Assembly: GCF_900115545.1 (NCBI RefSeq) | Contig: NZ_FOWV01000002.1 | Span: 124,001 to 188,000, forward strand | DNA length: 64,000 bases | DNA from: Ralstonia sp. NFACC01 | Lineage (GTDB): Bacteria; Pseudomonadota; Gammaproteobacteria; Burkholderiales; Burkholderiaceae | Direction: 5' to 3' | In this document: piece by piece, positions 8,259-15,845 of the stretch | How the letters are laid out: each line of letters opens with the position of its first letter | Numbering within the stretch: position 1 is the stretch's first letter | Program-made: the position numbers and the translations under genes | The notes under the pieces: generated by a model | Told to the model about the DNA's origin: nothing | Seen by the model: only the letters and a program-made list of their open reading frames with translations | Database searches by the model: none

Positions 8259-8292
8259 TGCCGCGCCCGCGCCCTGGGTGGCGGGCGCGGCA
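8259..8292 (-). terminator. Probable terminator hairpin after the lipoprotein gene
   Basis: A perfect 12-base stem (8259-8270 with 8281-8292) encloses a 10-base loop just downstream of the lipoprotein stop on the minus strand. No clear T tract follows, so it may be a factor-assisted terminator or an RNA 3'-end stabiliser. Confidence 0.5.
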
Positions 8293-8303
8293 GGTGTGAC
8301 GGG

Positions 8304-8660
8304 TTACTGCTGCAGAACCTTGTATTCGATCTTCTTGAGCACGCCGTCCGCATCGTCGAAGTAGAACGACGCGATCTTCTTCGAACCAATCGGAATTCCG
8401 ACAAACACCACGCCGATTGCCGCATTGCGCGCGTAGCGATAGTTCCAGATGTCGAGACCGCCGGCCGTAGCCTTGTCGCTTGGTGCACCCAGTTCGAGCG
8501 CTACGTCCTCGCGCTTGGCGACGCCCGGCACGAATTGCTTTTGCAGCGATTCCTGCGTGGCGTCGGCAATCTTGTCAACGCCCGTTCCACTGCCGACGCT
8601 GACCGCGCAGCCCGACAGGGCAAGAGAAAGCGCAATACCGGATGCGAAAATGCGAAACAT
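8304..8660 (-). CDS. SmpA/OmlA-like (BamE-fold) lipoprotein
   Basis: This 118-residue lipoprotein has signal sequence MFRIFASGIALSLALSGC with the acylated cysteine at residue 18. The start at 8660 is set by AAGGA six bases upstream. The mature part contains FVPGVAKREDVALELGAPSDKA, the turn that opens SmpA/OmlA-like domains, and ends in beta strands (IASFYFDDADGVLKKIEYKVL). Such domains bind other envelope proteins; true BamE belongs to the outer-membrane assembly machine, but this paralogue has no bam neighbours, so a general envelope role is all I infer. It is monocistronic. Confidence 0.75.
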   Translation of the reverse strand: MFRIFASGIALSLALSGCAVSVGSGTGVDKIADATQESLQKQFVPGVAKREDVALELGAPSDKATAGGLDIWNYRYARNAAIGVVFVGIPIGSKKIASFYFDDADGVLKKIEYKVLQQ

Positions 8661-8871
8661 GAAAGTCCTTTTTGTTGATTGGAGTTTGGAAAGCCGCTTC
8701 GATGCCACAGCGCACATGCCTGCTGCGCTGCCCCCGCACCGAATGCGCGCCCGCATCGTAGAGAGGACGCGCAGAAAGCGCATCCCCCAGAACGGCTCGT
8801 TCTCCAACAATCTGAGGTGAAACTTTCTAATGTCTCGTCTGATTGACGCTTAAGTCAGCGTCCGCGGGCGT

Positions 8872-9459
8872 CTACGCGAGTGCCGCTTCCACAAAGTGCA
8901 GACGATCCTGCCCCCAGAACATCTCGTCGCCGACAAAGAACGTGGGCGCACCGAACACGCCGCGCGCCACAGCTTCCTCGGTCGTTTTGCGCAGCGTCTG
9001 CTTGATGCGGTCGTCCTGCACAAGCTCCAGCATCAGCGCGGGTGAGATGCCGGCCGCTTCCAGCACCGCAGCGAGTTCCTGCAGATCACCGAGATTGCGG
9101 GGGTGCTCGAACATCGCGCTGAAGATGGCGGTGAGGTAGCGGTGGAATTCCGCATCGCTGCGCAACTGCATGCCCACCGCACCGCGCATCAATTGCAGCG
9201 TGTTGATCGGAAAATGCGGGTTCTGCTGGATCGGCACGCCAAAGTGTTTTGCCCAGCGTTCCAGATCCACATTGGAGTAGCGGCCCTTGGCGGGAATCGT
9301 CGCCGGGCTGCTGTTGCCTGTGGCTTGGAACACGCCGCCCAGCAGCATCGGCCGCCAGACAATGTCCGCGCCCTTGGCTTGCGCGATCTTCGGCAACTGG
9401 TGATACGCGAGGTAGCTGTAAGGGCTGCCCACATCGAAGAAGAATTCGACCTGCTTCAT
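8872..9459 (-). CDS. 2-hydroxychromene-2-carboxylate isomerase-like protein (DsbA/GST-kappa fold)
   Basis: This 195-residue protein begins MKQVEFFFDVGSPYSYLAYH. Serine 12 stands where the active residue of GST-kappa and HCCA isomerases sits, rather than the CxxC of DsbA. GAPTFFVGDEMFWGQDRL near the C-terminus is the conserved cis-proline region and closing helix. The family uses glutathione to isomerise aromatic ring-cleavage intermediates. No naphthalene genes are nearby, so the substrate is unknown. It follows the SDR-like gene by 49 bases on the same strand and is probably in its TetR-controlled operon. Confidence 0.8.
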   Translation of the reverse strand: MKQVEFFFDVGSPYSYLAYHQLPKIAQAKGADIVWRPMLLGGVFQATGNSSPATIPAKGRYSNVDLERWAKHFGVPIQQNPHFPINTLQLMRGAVGMQLRSDAEFHRYLTAIFSAMFEHPRNLGDLQELAAVLEAAGISPALMLELVQDDRIKQTLRKTTEEAVARGVFGAPTFFVGDEMFWGQDRLHFVEAALA

Positions 9460-9508
9460 GCGTGTGTCTCCTGGTGTCGTGATGTTGCGATGGGCTCGGA
9501 ACAGGCTT

Positions 9509-10243
9509 CTACCAGCGCTCGATCCAGGGCCGCAGGTCGAGTTCATGGGTCCACGCATCGCGGGGCTGCGTGTGCAGATACCAGTAGTTCTCGGCGATGT
9601 GCTCGGGGTTGAGGATGCCGTCCTGGTCTTTCAGCGCGTAGCGCTCGGGAAAGTTCTCGCGGATGAACGCCGTGTCGATCGCGCCGTCGACCACCACATG
9701 CGCCACGTGTATCCCCTTCGGGCCCAGCTCGCGCGCCATGCTCTGGGCCAGCGCGCGCAGCGCATGCTTGGCGCCCGCGAATGCCGCAAAGTTGGCCGCG
9801 CCGCGCATGCCTGCGGTTGCCCCGGTGAAAAGGATCGTGCCGCGCCCGCGCGTGACCATGCGCTTGGCCACTTCGCGCCCTGCCAGGAAGCCCGAAAAAC
9901 ACGCCATCTCCCAGATCTTGAAATACTTGCGCGCGGTCTCTTCCAGGATGCTGCTCGGCACGTTGGCGCCAATGTTGAAGACCATCACCTCGATGGGGCC
10001 CACGTCGTGCTCGATGTCGTCGACGAGCTTGATGATGTCGTCTTCCTTGCGCGCGTCGGATGCGAAGCCCTGCGCCCGCCCGCCTTCCGCGCGGATCGCC
10101 TCGACCAGCGGTTGCAGCTTGTCGGCCGAGCGGCGCGTCACGCAGGCGATGTAGCCCTCGCGGGCAAAGCGCCTGGCGATGGCACCGCCCGTGGCATCGC
10201 CCGCGCCGATGACGAGGGCCGCCTTGTTCTTGCTTGTCTCCAT
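9509..10243 (-). CDS. SDR-fold protein with substituted catalytic residues
   Basis: This 244-residue protein has a Rossmann start (ALVIGAGDATGGAIARRF, residues 9-26) and the overall length of a classical short-chain dehydrogenase. At the active site the usual Tyr-x-x-x-Lys is Phe155-Ala-Gly-Ala-Lys159, and the usual Ser thirteen residues before it is Ala142 (FTGATAGMRG). The motif normally written NNAG reads FNIGAN. The nucleotide fold is kept but the proton-relay tyrosine and serine are gone. This is a known divergent SDR subgroup in proteobacteria, with unclear chemistry. I chose ATG 10243, preceded by GAGGTGG. It is divergent from a TetR gene, with a palindromic operator between. Confidence 0.8.
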   Translation of the reverse strand: METSKNKAALVIGAGDATGGAIARRFAREGYIACVTRRSADKLQPLVEAIRAEGGRAQGFASDARKEDDIIKLVDDIEHDVGPIEVMVFNIGANVPSSILEETARKYFKIWEMACFSGFLAGREVAKRMVTRGRGTILFTGATAGMRGAANFAAFAGAKHALRALAQSMARELGPKGIHVAHVVVDGAIDTAFIRENFPERYALKDQDGILNPEHIAENYWYLHTQPRDAWTHELDLRPWIERW

Positions 10244-10262
10244 GTCCACCTCGTTTATAGAA

Positions 10263-10274
10263 TAACGATCGTTA
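10263..10274. promoter_or_regulatory. TetR-type operator palindrome
   Basis: TAACGATCGTTA is a perfect 12-base palindrome. It sits between the divergent SDR-like and tetR genes, 19 bases from the SDR start, where it would control both. Its AT-rich ends and short core are usual for TetR/AcrR sites. Confidence 0.65.
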
Positions 10275-10335
10275 CCGAAAAACAAAATTATGCTACTGGT
10301 TGCATAGTGTCAAGCGGGAAAAAGCAGGGGAAAAC

Positions 10336-10911
10336 ATGCGATACCAGCCCGGTCACAAGGAAGAAAAGCGCAAGGAGCTGCTGAAGGCCACGGGCCGCAA
10401 GGTCAAGGTGAACGGCTTTGCCGCGACCGGCGTCGACGCGCTCGCGCAGGCGGCCGGCATGACCAGCGGCGCGTTCTACAGCCACTTCGGCTCCAAATCG
10501 GATTGGCTCAAGGCGTTGATCGAGGCCGAACTTGCCGCCAGTCGCGAAATGTGGGCCGGCAATCCGCACGATACGGCCGAAGATTGGCTGCGCTTCGAGC
10601 TGGATCGCTACCTGTGCCTTGCCCACGTGAAGCATCCCGAGGCGGGTTGCGCCGTGCCCGGCCTTGCAGCCGAGATCGCGCGCGCAGATGCCTCAGTGCG
10701 CAAGCTGTATCAGGAAGAGATGTGCAAAGGGCACGCGATCCTGGCGCGGCGCCTGGGCGACGACGATGCCGCGTGGGCGATGATTGCGCAGCTCGTGGGT
10801 GCCATCCATATCGCGCGTGCCATGCCGGAGGAGGCCATGCAGCGCACGATTGTCGAGGCGAGCAAGCGGTTTCTGCAGGACGCTGTGACGCGCCTTACCG
10901 CCAGGTCCTGA
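10336..10911 (+). CDS. TetR/AcrR-family transcriptional regulator
   Basis: This 191-residue protein has an N-terminal HTH (about residues 30-57, VDALAQAAGMTSGAFYSHFG) followed by an all-helical ligand domain. ATG 10336 is chosen because AGGGGA lies just upstream; the extra 12 in-frame codons above it would cover that site. It is divergent from the SDR-like/isomerase pair and likely represses it through the palindrome at 10263-10274. Its gene runs tail to tail with a lipoprotein gene, 13 bases apart. Confidence 0.88.
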   Translation: MRYQPGHKEEKRKELLKATGRKVKVNGFAATGVDALAQAAGMTSGAFYSHFGSKSDWLKALIEAELAASREMWAGNPHDTAEDWLRFELDRYLCLAHVKHPEAGCAVPGLAAEIARADASVRKLYQEEMCKGHAILARRLGDDDAAWAMIAQLVGAIHIARAMPEEAMQRTIVEASKRFLQDAVTRLTARS

Positions 10912-10924
10912 CGTACGAGGCGCG

Positions 10925-11422
10925 CTATTGCAGGTTGCCCCAGCGCGGCACGGCGGGTTCCGCGTTCGCCCATTGCCACGTGGTGCCGTTCTGGCACGCA
11001 TAGATCGTGTAACCGGCGCCGGGCGCATTTTTGGGAGCCAGGGCTTCCTGAACGGTCAGGACGGCCTCGCGGCACGTGGCCAGCGGTGTCGTGAACGTGC
11101 GCACCAGCACGACCTGCCCGTGTGCCTTGGTCAAGCCCATCATGCGTTCGAGCGACCAGTTGAGCGAAGGTGTGCTGTCGCTCAATCGCCCGACTGCCAT
11201 CGCCAGCGCATCCTGCTCGCTGGCGGCCCATTTGCGCGTTGCGTATTTGATGGAGGCATCGGTCGCAGCGTTGACCGACACGGCCACGCCATAGGCCACC
11301 GCCGGGTTGCCCGTGACAGTGCCCGTGGCCACGCCCGCTGCCGCGCCGGTCAACGGCCCCACCGACGAGCAGCCGGCCATCAGGCCCGCACATCCTGCTA
11401 CAAGCCAGCGCGCGCGGCTCAT
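10925..11422 (-). CDS. Predicted lipoprotein, second of a tandem paralogous pair
   Basis: This 165-residue protein has a lipoprotein signal (MSRARWLVAGCAGLMAGC, acylated Cys18). A glycine/alanine-rich, zipper-like stretch follows (about residues 21-50), then a C-terminal domain with two cysteines (117 and 143) and the ending WQWANAEPAVPRWGNLQ. The upstream neighbour has the same architecture and the related ending WKWATAEPATARWGSLQ, so the two arose by tandem duplication. The start overlaps the upstream stop by four bases (ATGA). Function is unknown; envelope location is inferred from the lipobox. Confidence 0.75.
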   Translation of the reverse strand: MSRARWLVAGCAGLMAGCSSVGPLTGAAAGVATGTVTGNPAVAYGVAVSVNAATDASIKYATRKWAASEQDALAMAVGRLSDSTPSLNWSLERMMGLTKAHGQVVLVRTFTTPLATCREAVLTVQEALAPKNAPGAGYTIYACQNGTTWQWANAEPAVPRWGNLQ

Positions 11423-11952
11423 TGCAGCGAACCCCATCGCGCCGTGGCCGGTTCCGCGGTCGCCCACTTCCATTGCTTGCCGTCGTGGCAGATGGAGGCG
11501 ACGAAGAAGTCGACCTTTGCGGCGCCATCTTCCATTCCGTCGACGGTAAAGAGGATTTCCTTGCAGTTGACGAGCGGCCCGTTGATCGAACGCGTGACCA
11601 CCACGCGGCCGTGTTCGTCGGGCTCCAAGGGGATGCGGTGCTTCACCTGCCAGTTGCCGACGGTGTTGTCGGTCAGCGCGCCGGCAATCTGCGCGATGTG
11701 GTCTTGGGTTTCTGTGTGGACGATGCGCTGGCTGTGCTGCAACGCGGCCCGTGCGCCGGCTTGCACGCCCAGGCCGATGCCCGTGGCCACCGCCGCGTTG
11801 TCGGTCACCTTGGCAGCGAGAGCTGCCCCGCCGATACCCGCTGCGGCGGTCGTGCCTTCCGACATCAGTGAACTGCAACCGCTGAGTGCCAACGTGCTCA
11901 GGGCGAGCGCGCTGCCCAGCATCCGGGCAGATGCGAACCGAGGTGTGCGCAT
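11419..11952 (-). CDS. Predicted lipoprotein, first of a tandem paralogous pair
   Basis: This 177-residue protein has signal peptide and lipobox LALSGC (Cys26). Next comes a glycine/alanine-rich segment with GIGGAALAAK and ATGIGLGVQAGARAAL (about residues 39-70), resembling a glycine zipper that could insert in a membrane. The C-terminal domain carries Cys130 (LVNCKEILFTV) and Cys155 (ASICHDGKQW), spaced almost as in its neighbour (25 against 26 residues), which suggests a conserved disulfide. I do not recognise a named family. It is translationally coupled to the second copy. Confidence 0.75.
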   Translation of the reverse strand: MRTPRFASARMLGSALALSTLALSGCSSLMSEGTTAAAGIGGAALAAKVTDNAAVATGIGLGVQAGARAALQHSQRIVHTETQDHIAQIAGALTDNTVGNWQVKHRIPLEPDEHGRVVVTRSINGPLVNCKEILFTVDGMEDGAAKVDFFVASICHDGKQWKWATAEPATARWGSLQ

Positions 11953-12071
11953 GTGTGGACTTCCAAATCTGCAACAGAGCGAATTCTAAAGGACACTGCG
12001 GCCCGCAAACGGCGTTGCGGCGCGGTTTCTCACAATTGTTTTTAGTCGCTGTGGCGCGGTATTGCCTCTGT

Positions 12072-12971
12072 TCAGCTGGGGCAAAGCGTTTTCAACTGCG
12101 TGGCCAACGCATCAAAGACCACCCGCACCCGCGTTGGCACCGGCCCTCGCTGGGGGCGATAGACGTGGAGCGTCCAAGGTGGGGGTTCGAACCGCCGCAG
12201 CACGCGTACCAGTTCGCCGCGCTCCACGTGCGAGCGAGCCAGGTACTCCGTGGTCTGCGTGAAGCCGAGGCCCGCACAGGCCGCTTGTATCTCAGTTTCC
12301 GGGTCATCAGTCACGAAGACGGTGCGGTGAGGCTGGAGCTGGGTGTCGTCGCGAAAAGCCCACGGCCAGGCGCGGCCGTCGCTGCGGTTAATGAGCGTGG
12401 TGACGGGCAATTCCAGCAGTGCATCGAGCGTCTTGGGTTCGCCCACGCGGGCAAGCAGCGCGGGCGCGGCCACCACCCACAGCGCTACGCTACCGGCCGA
12501 GCGCGCCACGAAGCGGTTGTCCCCGATGAAGCCAATGCGTACCCCCACGTCGATCTGCTCATCCACCACGGCGGAAGGCACGTCCGACAGGCGAAGGTCT
12601 GCGACAAGACCCGGGTGTTGCTGCATCAGCGCCGTCAGCACGGGCATGACATAGGTGCGCCCCATGTGCGCAGTCGCTGTGACACGTACGATGCCGCTCG
12701 CCTCCGTCGCCTTGGCGGAGGAGCGATCGAACAGGCCATCGACGGTCTGCAATGCGGCCTGGGCTTGCGCGGCAAGGTCTTGCCCGTAGCGGGTGATCTG
12801 CACACTGCGGGTGTTCCGATGAAAGAGCGTTTCGCCCAGCGTGTCTTCCAGCTCGCGCACCGCTCGCGTGACGGCCTGCGGAGACACGCCGAGCCGTGCA
12901 GCCGCCTCGCGGAATGTCGGTGTGCCGGCGGCCGTGGCAAAGATGCGCAGCAGTTCGAGACGGTCTTGCAT
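12072..12971 (-). CDS. LysR-family transcriptional regulator
   Basis: This 299-residue protein begins MQDRLELLRIFATAAGTPTFREAAARLGVSP, with the winged HTH at about residues 18-37, and has a type-2 periplasmic-binding-like effector domain. The start at 12971 gives the standard LysR length. It is divergent from an SDR gene, the usual arrangement for a LysR protein that activates its neighbour. The gap holds a dyad with AATTCC arms. The inducer is unknown. Confidence 0.88.
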   Translation of the reverse strand: MQDRLELLRIFATAAGTPTFREAAARLGVSPQAVTRAVRELEDTLGETLFHRNTRSVQITRYGQDLAAQAQAALQTVDGLFDRSSAKATEASGIVRVTATAHMGRTYVMPVLTALMQQHPGLVADLRLSDVPSAVVDEQIDVGVRIGFIGDNRFVARSAGSVALWVVAAPALLARVGEPKTLDALLELPVTTLINRSDGRAWPWAFRDDTQLQPHRTVFVTDDPETEIQAACAGLGFTQTTEYLARSHVERGELVRVLRRFEPPPWTLHVYRPQRGPVPTRVRVVFDALATQLKTLCPS

Positions 12972-12981
12972 GGCGTTGTTG

Positions 12982-13000
12982 AATTCCAGAAATGGGAATT
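12982..13000. promoter_or_regulatory. Candidate LysR binding dyad
   Basis: AATTCC (12982-12987) and GGAATT (12995-13000) form a perfect inverted repeat with a seven-base spacer in the lysR-SDR divergent gap. It starts 11 bases upstream of the lysR ATG, a position suited to autoregulation. Confidence 0.5.
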
Positions 13001-13116
13001 TTGTTTGCCGAATTATTCCATTTATTTGCCGGGTTGGCCTATCCATACTTGGCTCCAAGTCTGGCAGCACGGAAGAACCGAGCGCCAGCTCACCCACTCA
13101 CGGCAAGGAGCCGGCA

Positions 13117-13914
13117 ATGAACGCAGCAACGCAAATCAACACGCAATCCACGCAATCCGCACAACTCAAAGACAAGGTTGCGCTCGTCACGGGCGCCAGC
13201 TCGGGCATCGGGCACGCATCGGCAATTGAACTGGCCCGGCGCGGCGCCAAGGTGGTCGTGGCGGCACGGCGCAGGCCGGAACTCGACGCGCTCGTCGAGG
13301 CTATCCGCACGCAAGGCGGCGAGGCGGCCGCCGTGGAAGCCGACGTCACACGCGAAGACGACATCCGCAAGATGGTCGACTTTACCGTCGCCACATATGG
13401 GCGCTTGGACATCGCCTTCAACAACGCGGGTACCGAGGGCGTGTTCGCGCCGCTCACCGAGCAGACCGACGCCACCTACGACAAGGTGTTCGACCCCAAC
13501 GTGCGCGGTGTCTTCCATTCGATGAAGTACGAGGCCGAGGTGATGCTGCGCCAAGGCTCGGGCAGCATCATCAACAATGCGTCGATGGGCGGTGTGATTG
13601 GCTTCGAGAACGCGGGCCTGTACATCGGCACCAAGCACGCGGTGATCGGCATGACGAAGACGGCATCGATCGAATGGTTTCGCCGAGGCGTGCGTGTCAA
13701 CGCGCTGGCGCCGGGGCTGATCGAGACGCCGTTCCACCATCGCGGCATTTGGCCGTCTGCAGAAGCGATGTATGACTTTGCGGCGGGCACCCCGGCGGGC
13801 CGTGTCGGCAGCGCGCAGGAGATGGCGACCATCGTGGCCTTTCTCGCGTCGGACGATGCGAGTTTTGTCTCGGGCCACGCCTTGGTAGCCGACGGCGGCT
13901 ATTCGGTCGCTTGA
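13117..13914 (+). CDS. Short-chain dehydrogenase/reductase (classical SDR)
   Basis: This 265-residue NAD(P)-dependent oxidoreductase has cofactor motif VTGASSGIG (about residues 24-32), structural NNAG, a catalytic serine in INNASMGG and the catalytic pair YIGTK. The motif MNALAPG-like reading VNALAPGLIETP and C-terminal FVSGHALVADGGYS are typical. ATG 13117 follows AAGGAG. The family acts on alcohols, ketones or sugars; substrate is not predictable. It is divergent from, and probably activated by, the LysR protein. Confidence 0.88.
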   Translation: MNAATQINTQSTQSAQLKDKVALVTGASSGIGHASAIELARRGAKVVVAARRRPELDALVEAIRTQGGEAAAVEADVTREDDIRKMVDFTVATYGRLDIAFNNAGTEGVFAPLTEQTDATYDKVFDPNVRGVFHSMKYEAEVMLRQGSGSIINNASMGGVIGFENAGLYIGTKHAVIGMTKTASIEWFRRGVRVNALAPGLIETPFHHRGIWPSAEAMYDFAAGTPAGRVGSAQEMATIVAFLASDDASFVSGHALVADGGYSVA

Positions 13915-13924
13915 TGCCAATGGT

Positions 13925-14740
13925 CTAGGCGGTGGGGCGTTCAGTCTCGCCGCACATCTGCCGGCGATAGCGCTCGGGCGAAAACCCGACCTGCTTGCGG
14001 AACATCGCAATAAATGCCGAAGGCGTTCCATACCCGAGCGCGAGCGCAATGTCCTGCACCGGGCGGTCTTCCTTGAGCCACACCAGCGCGCGCAGCAGGC
14101 GCACACGGTTGCGCCATTGCAAGAAGCTCATGCCGAGTTCGGTCTGGAAGCGGCGCGCAAGTGTGCGTTCGGTGCTGTGCACGCGTTCGGCCCATTGCTG
14201 CAGCGTGGTGGTGTCGGCGGGGTCCAGGCGGATGGCTTGCAGGATGGGCTCAAGCTGGCGATCGGTGCTGTCTGGCAGGTAGCTGTCAGCGTGACCGGCG
14301 CGCACCAGCATTTCCACCAGCAATTCGAACTGACGCAAGTCCCACGCATCGGTCATGGCGGTGACGCGGCGCGTGGCGAAGTCTTCGAACAGTGCGCGCA
14401 CCAGTGGCGTCTGCGGAATCAGGCAGGCCATGGGTGGCAGCCTCTGCGCAAGCGGTTCGGCCATGTACACAGAGAGGAAGTCCGTCGCCTGCCGGATCGA
14501 TGCCGAATGTGGCTGATTGGCCGGCACCCAGATCACGTATTCGGCGGGCGCGGTCAGCCGGCGGCCATCGACCACCACTTCCATCAACCCCAGGCTGATG
14601 CGGTTGATCTGGCCCCACGGGTGCGTGTGCGGCTCGATATCGGTTTCGGGCTCGAAATGGTCGTAGCGAAAGTAGAACGGGGCGCCTTGCGGCACGCGTA
14701 GGTCGGCTTCGCGGTAGGCGGTGTACGGGGTGTCGGCCAC
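13925..14740 (-). CDS. AraC-family regulator with N-terminal cupin
   Basis: This protein has an N-terminal cupin sensor (HFEPETDIEPHTHPWGQINRIS) and a C-terminal AraC HTH pair (about the last 100 residues, with RTLARRFQTELGMSF and IALALGYGTPSAFIAMFRKQVGFSPERYRR). The frame is open to an ATG at 14821, but that reading would place a strong 9-base inverted repeat inside the coding region and leave only 17 bases to the divergent EamA gene. I therefore favour GTG 14740 (271 residues, MADTPYTAYREADLR), the usual length for this subgroup, although its ribosome binding site is weak. It probably controls the EamA exporter. Confidence 0.8.
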   Translation of the reverse strand: MADTPYTAYREADLRVPQGAPFYFRYDHFEPETDIEPHTHPWGQINRISLGLMEVVVDGRRLTAPAEYVIWVPANQPHSASIRQATDFLSVYMAEPLAQRLPPMACLIPQTPLVRALFEDFATRRVTAMTDAWDLRQFELLVEMLVRAGHADSYLPDSTDRQLEPILQAIRLDPADTTTLQQWAERVHSTERTLARRFQTELGMSFLQWRNRVRLLRALVWLKEDRPVQDIALALGYGTPSAFIAMFRKQVGFSPERYRRQMCGETERPTA

Positions 14741-14765
14741 GGTTGTCGCTTTCGAGGGGTGAAGT

Positions 14766-14799
14766 TGTCTGGTTTGAAGTATATGTTTTGAACCAGACA
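14766..14799. promoter_or_regulatory. Inverted repeat in the araC-eamA divergent control region
   Basis: TGTCTGGTT (14766-14774) and AACCAGACA (14791-14799) form a perfect 9-base inverted repeat with a 16-base spacer. It lies upstream of both the eamA gene and the preferred araC start, so it is a good candidate operator. It would be coding only if araC began at 14800 or 14821. Confidence 0.6.
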
Positions 14800-14838
14800 T
14801 TACTAAACTGCGGTCTTCCATTGTTCGAGGAGGCCGTC

Positions 14839-15732
14839 GTGCCTGTGCTGTATCCCTTGCTGGCGGTGCTGATCTGGGCTGCCAACACCATCGTGTCGAA
14901 GGCCGCGGCCGGCGTGGTGGACCCGGCGGCCATTTCGTTCTACCGGTGGTTGCTAGCGGCCATTGTGCTGACGCCTTTTTGCGTGCGGCCGCTGTGGCGC
15001 CAACGTCGGGCTGTGCTGGCGCAGTGGCGGCGCTTTGCGGCGCTCGCGCTGCTGGGCATGGTGATGTACCAATGCCTGGCGTATTACGCGGCGCACAGCA
15101 CGAGCGCGACCAACATGGGCGTGATCGGGGCGCTGGTCCCGATGCTGGGGCTGATCCTGAACGTGGTGGTATTTCGTCAGCCTGTCGGCGCGCAGGCAGT
15201 GACGGGCGTGGTGGTGTCGCTCCTGGGCGTGCTGTATCTGCTGGGGCGCGGAGAACCTGCCAACCTGTTCGATGGCGGCATCAACCATGGCGACGTGCTG
15301 GTGCTTGCCGGCGCCACTGCATACGCGCTGTATAACATCCTCTATCGTCGTTGGGCGCTGCCGTTCGGGCAGTGGCTCAACCTGTACGTGCAGGTGCTGG
15401 TGGCCGTCGTGATGCTCGTGCCCCTGGCCATGACAGCACACAGCCTGGCCGTGCCGGCCAAGGGCATCGGGCTGGTGGTCTATGCGGGCATCGCCTCGTC
15501 GATCGCCGCGTCGTATTTGTGGATGCAGGGGCTCAAGCGCATCGGCAGCGAGCGTACGGCGGTGTTGATGAACCTGATGCCGGTCTTCACGGCGGGTATG
15601 GCTGCGGTGATGCTGGGCGAGACGGTGCACGGCTATCACTGGATCGGTGGCGGCCTCGTTCTGCTGGGCGTGAGCCTAGCGCAAGGCATCGTTCGGCTGC
15701 CGATCGGCCGTTCGGGATTGAGCGCCCGTTAG
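14839..15732 (+). CDS. EamA-family (DMT) membrane transporter
   Basis: This 297-residue protein has about ten transmembrane helices in two EamA repeats (first half PVLYPLLAVLIWAANTIVSK; second half from LVLAGATAYALYNILYRRW). The GTG start at 14839 is set by GAGGAGG eight bases upstream; the longer frame above would begin inside the operator. Members export amino acids, purines or other metabolites. It is divergent from an AraC-cupin regulator, a common arrangement for inducible exporters. Confidence 0.85.
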   Translation: MPVLYPLLAVLIWAANTIVSKAAAGVVDPAAISFYRWLLAAIVLTPFCVRPLWRQRRAVLAQWRRFAALALLGMVMYQCLAYYAAHSTSATNMGVIGALVPMLGLILNVVVFRQPVGAQAVTGVVVSLLGVLYLLGRGEPANLFDGGINHGDVLVLAGATAYALYNILYRRWALPFGQWLNLYVQVLVAVVMLVPLAMTAHSLAVPAKGIGLVVYAGIASSIAASYLWMQGLKRIGSERTAVLMNLMPVFTAGMAAVMLGETVHGYHWIGGGLVLLGVSLAQGIVRLPIGRSGLSAR

Positions 15733-15845
15733 TTTTTTTCCGCCGCGCGGCGTGGGGGTTGGCGGTAAAATCGAACACATTGGCGGGCGCGTGATAGCGC
15801 CCGTTCCGTGTTCCAGAACCACTCTCGCCAGACCATCGTCAGACC

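Noticed and set aside
10290-10305. Weak dyad ATGC...GCAT near the tetR gene
   Set aside because: Arms of four bases are too short. The perfect palindrome at 10263-10274 is the better operator.
15784-15803. Hairpin CGGGCGC-GTGATA-GCGCCCG before the lacI gene as an eamA terminator
   Set aside because: The stem is only seven bases with no T tract, and it could equally belong to the lacI leader. I did not list it.
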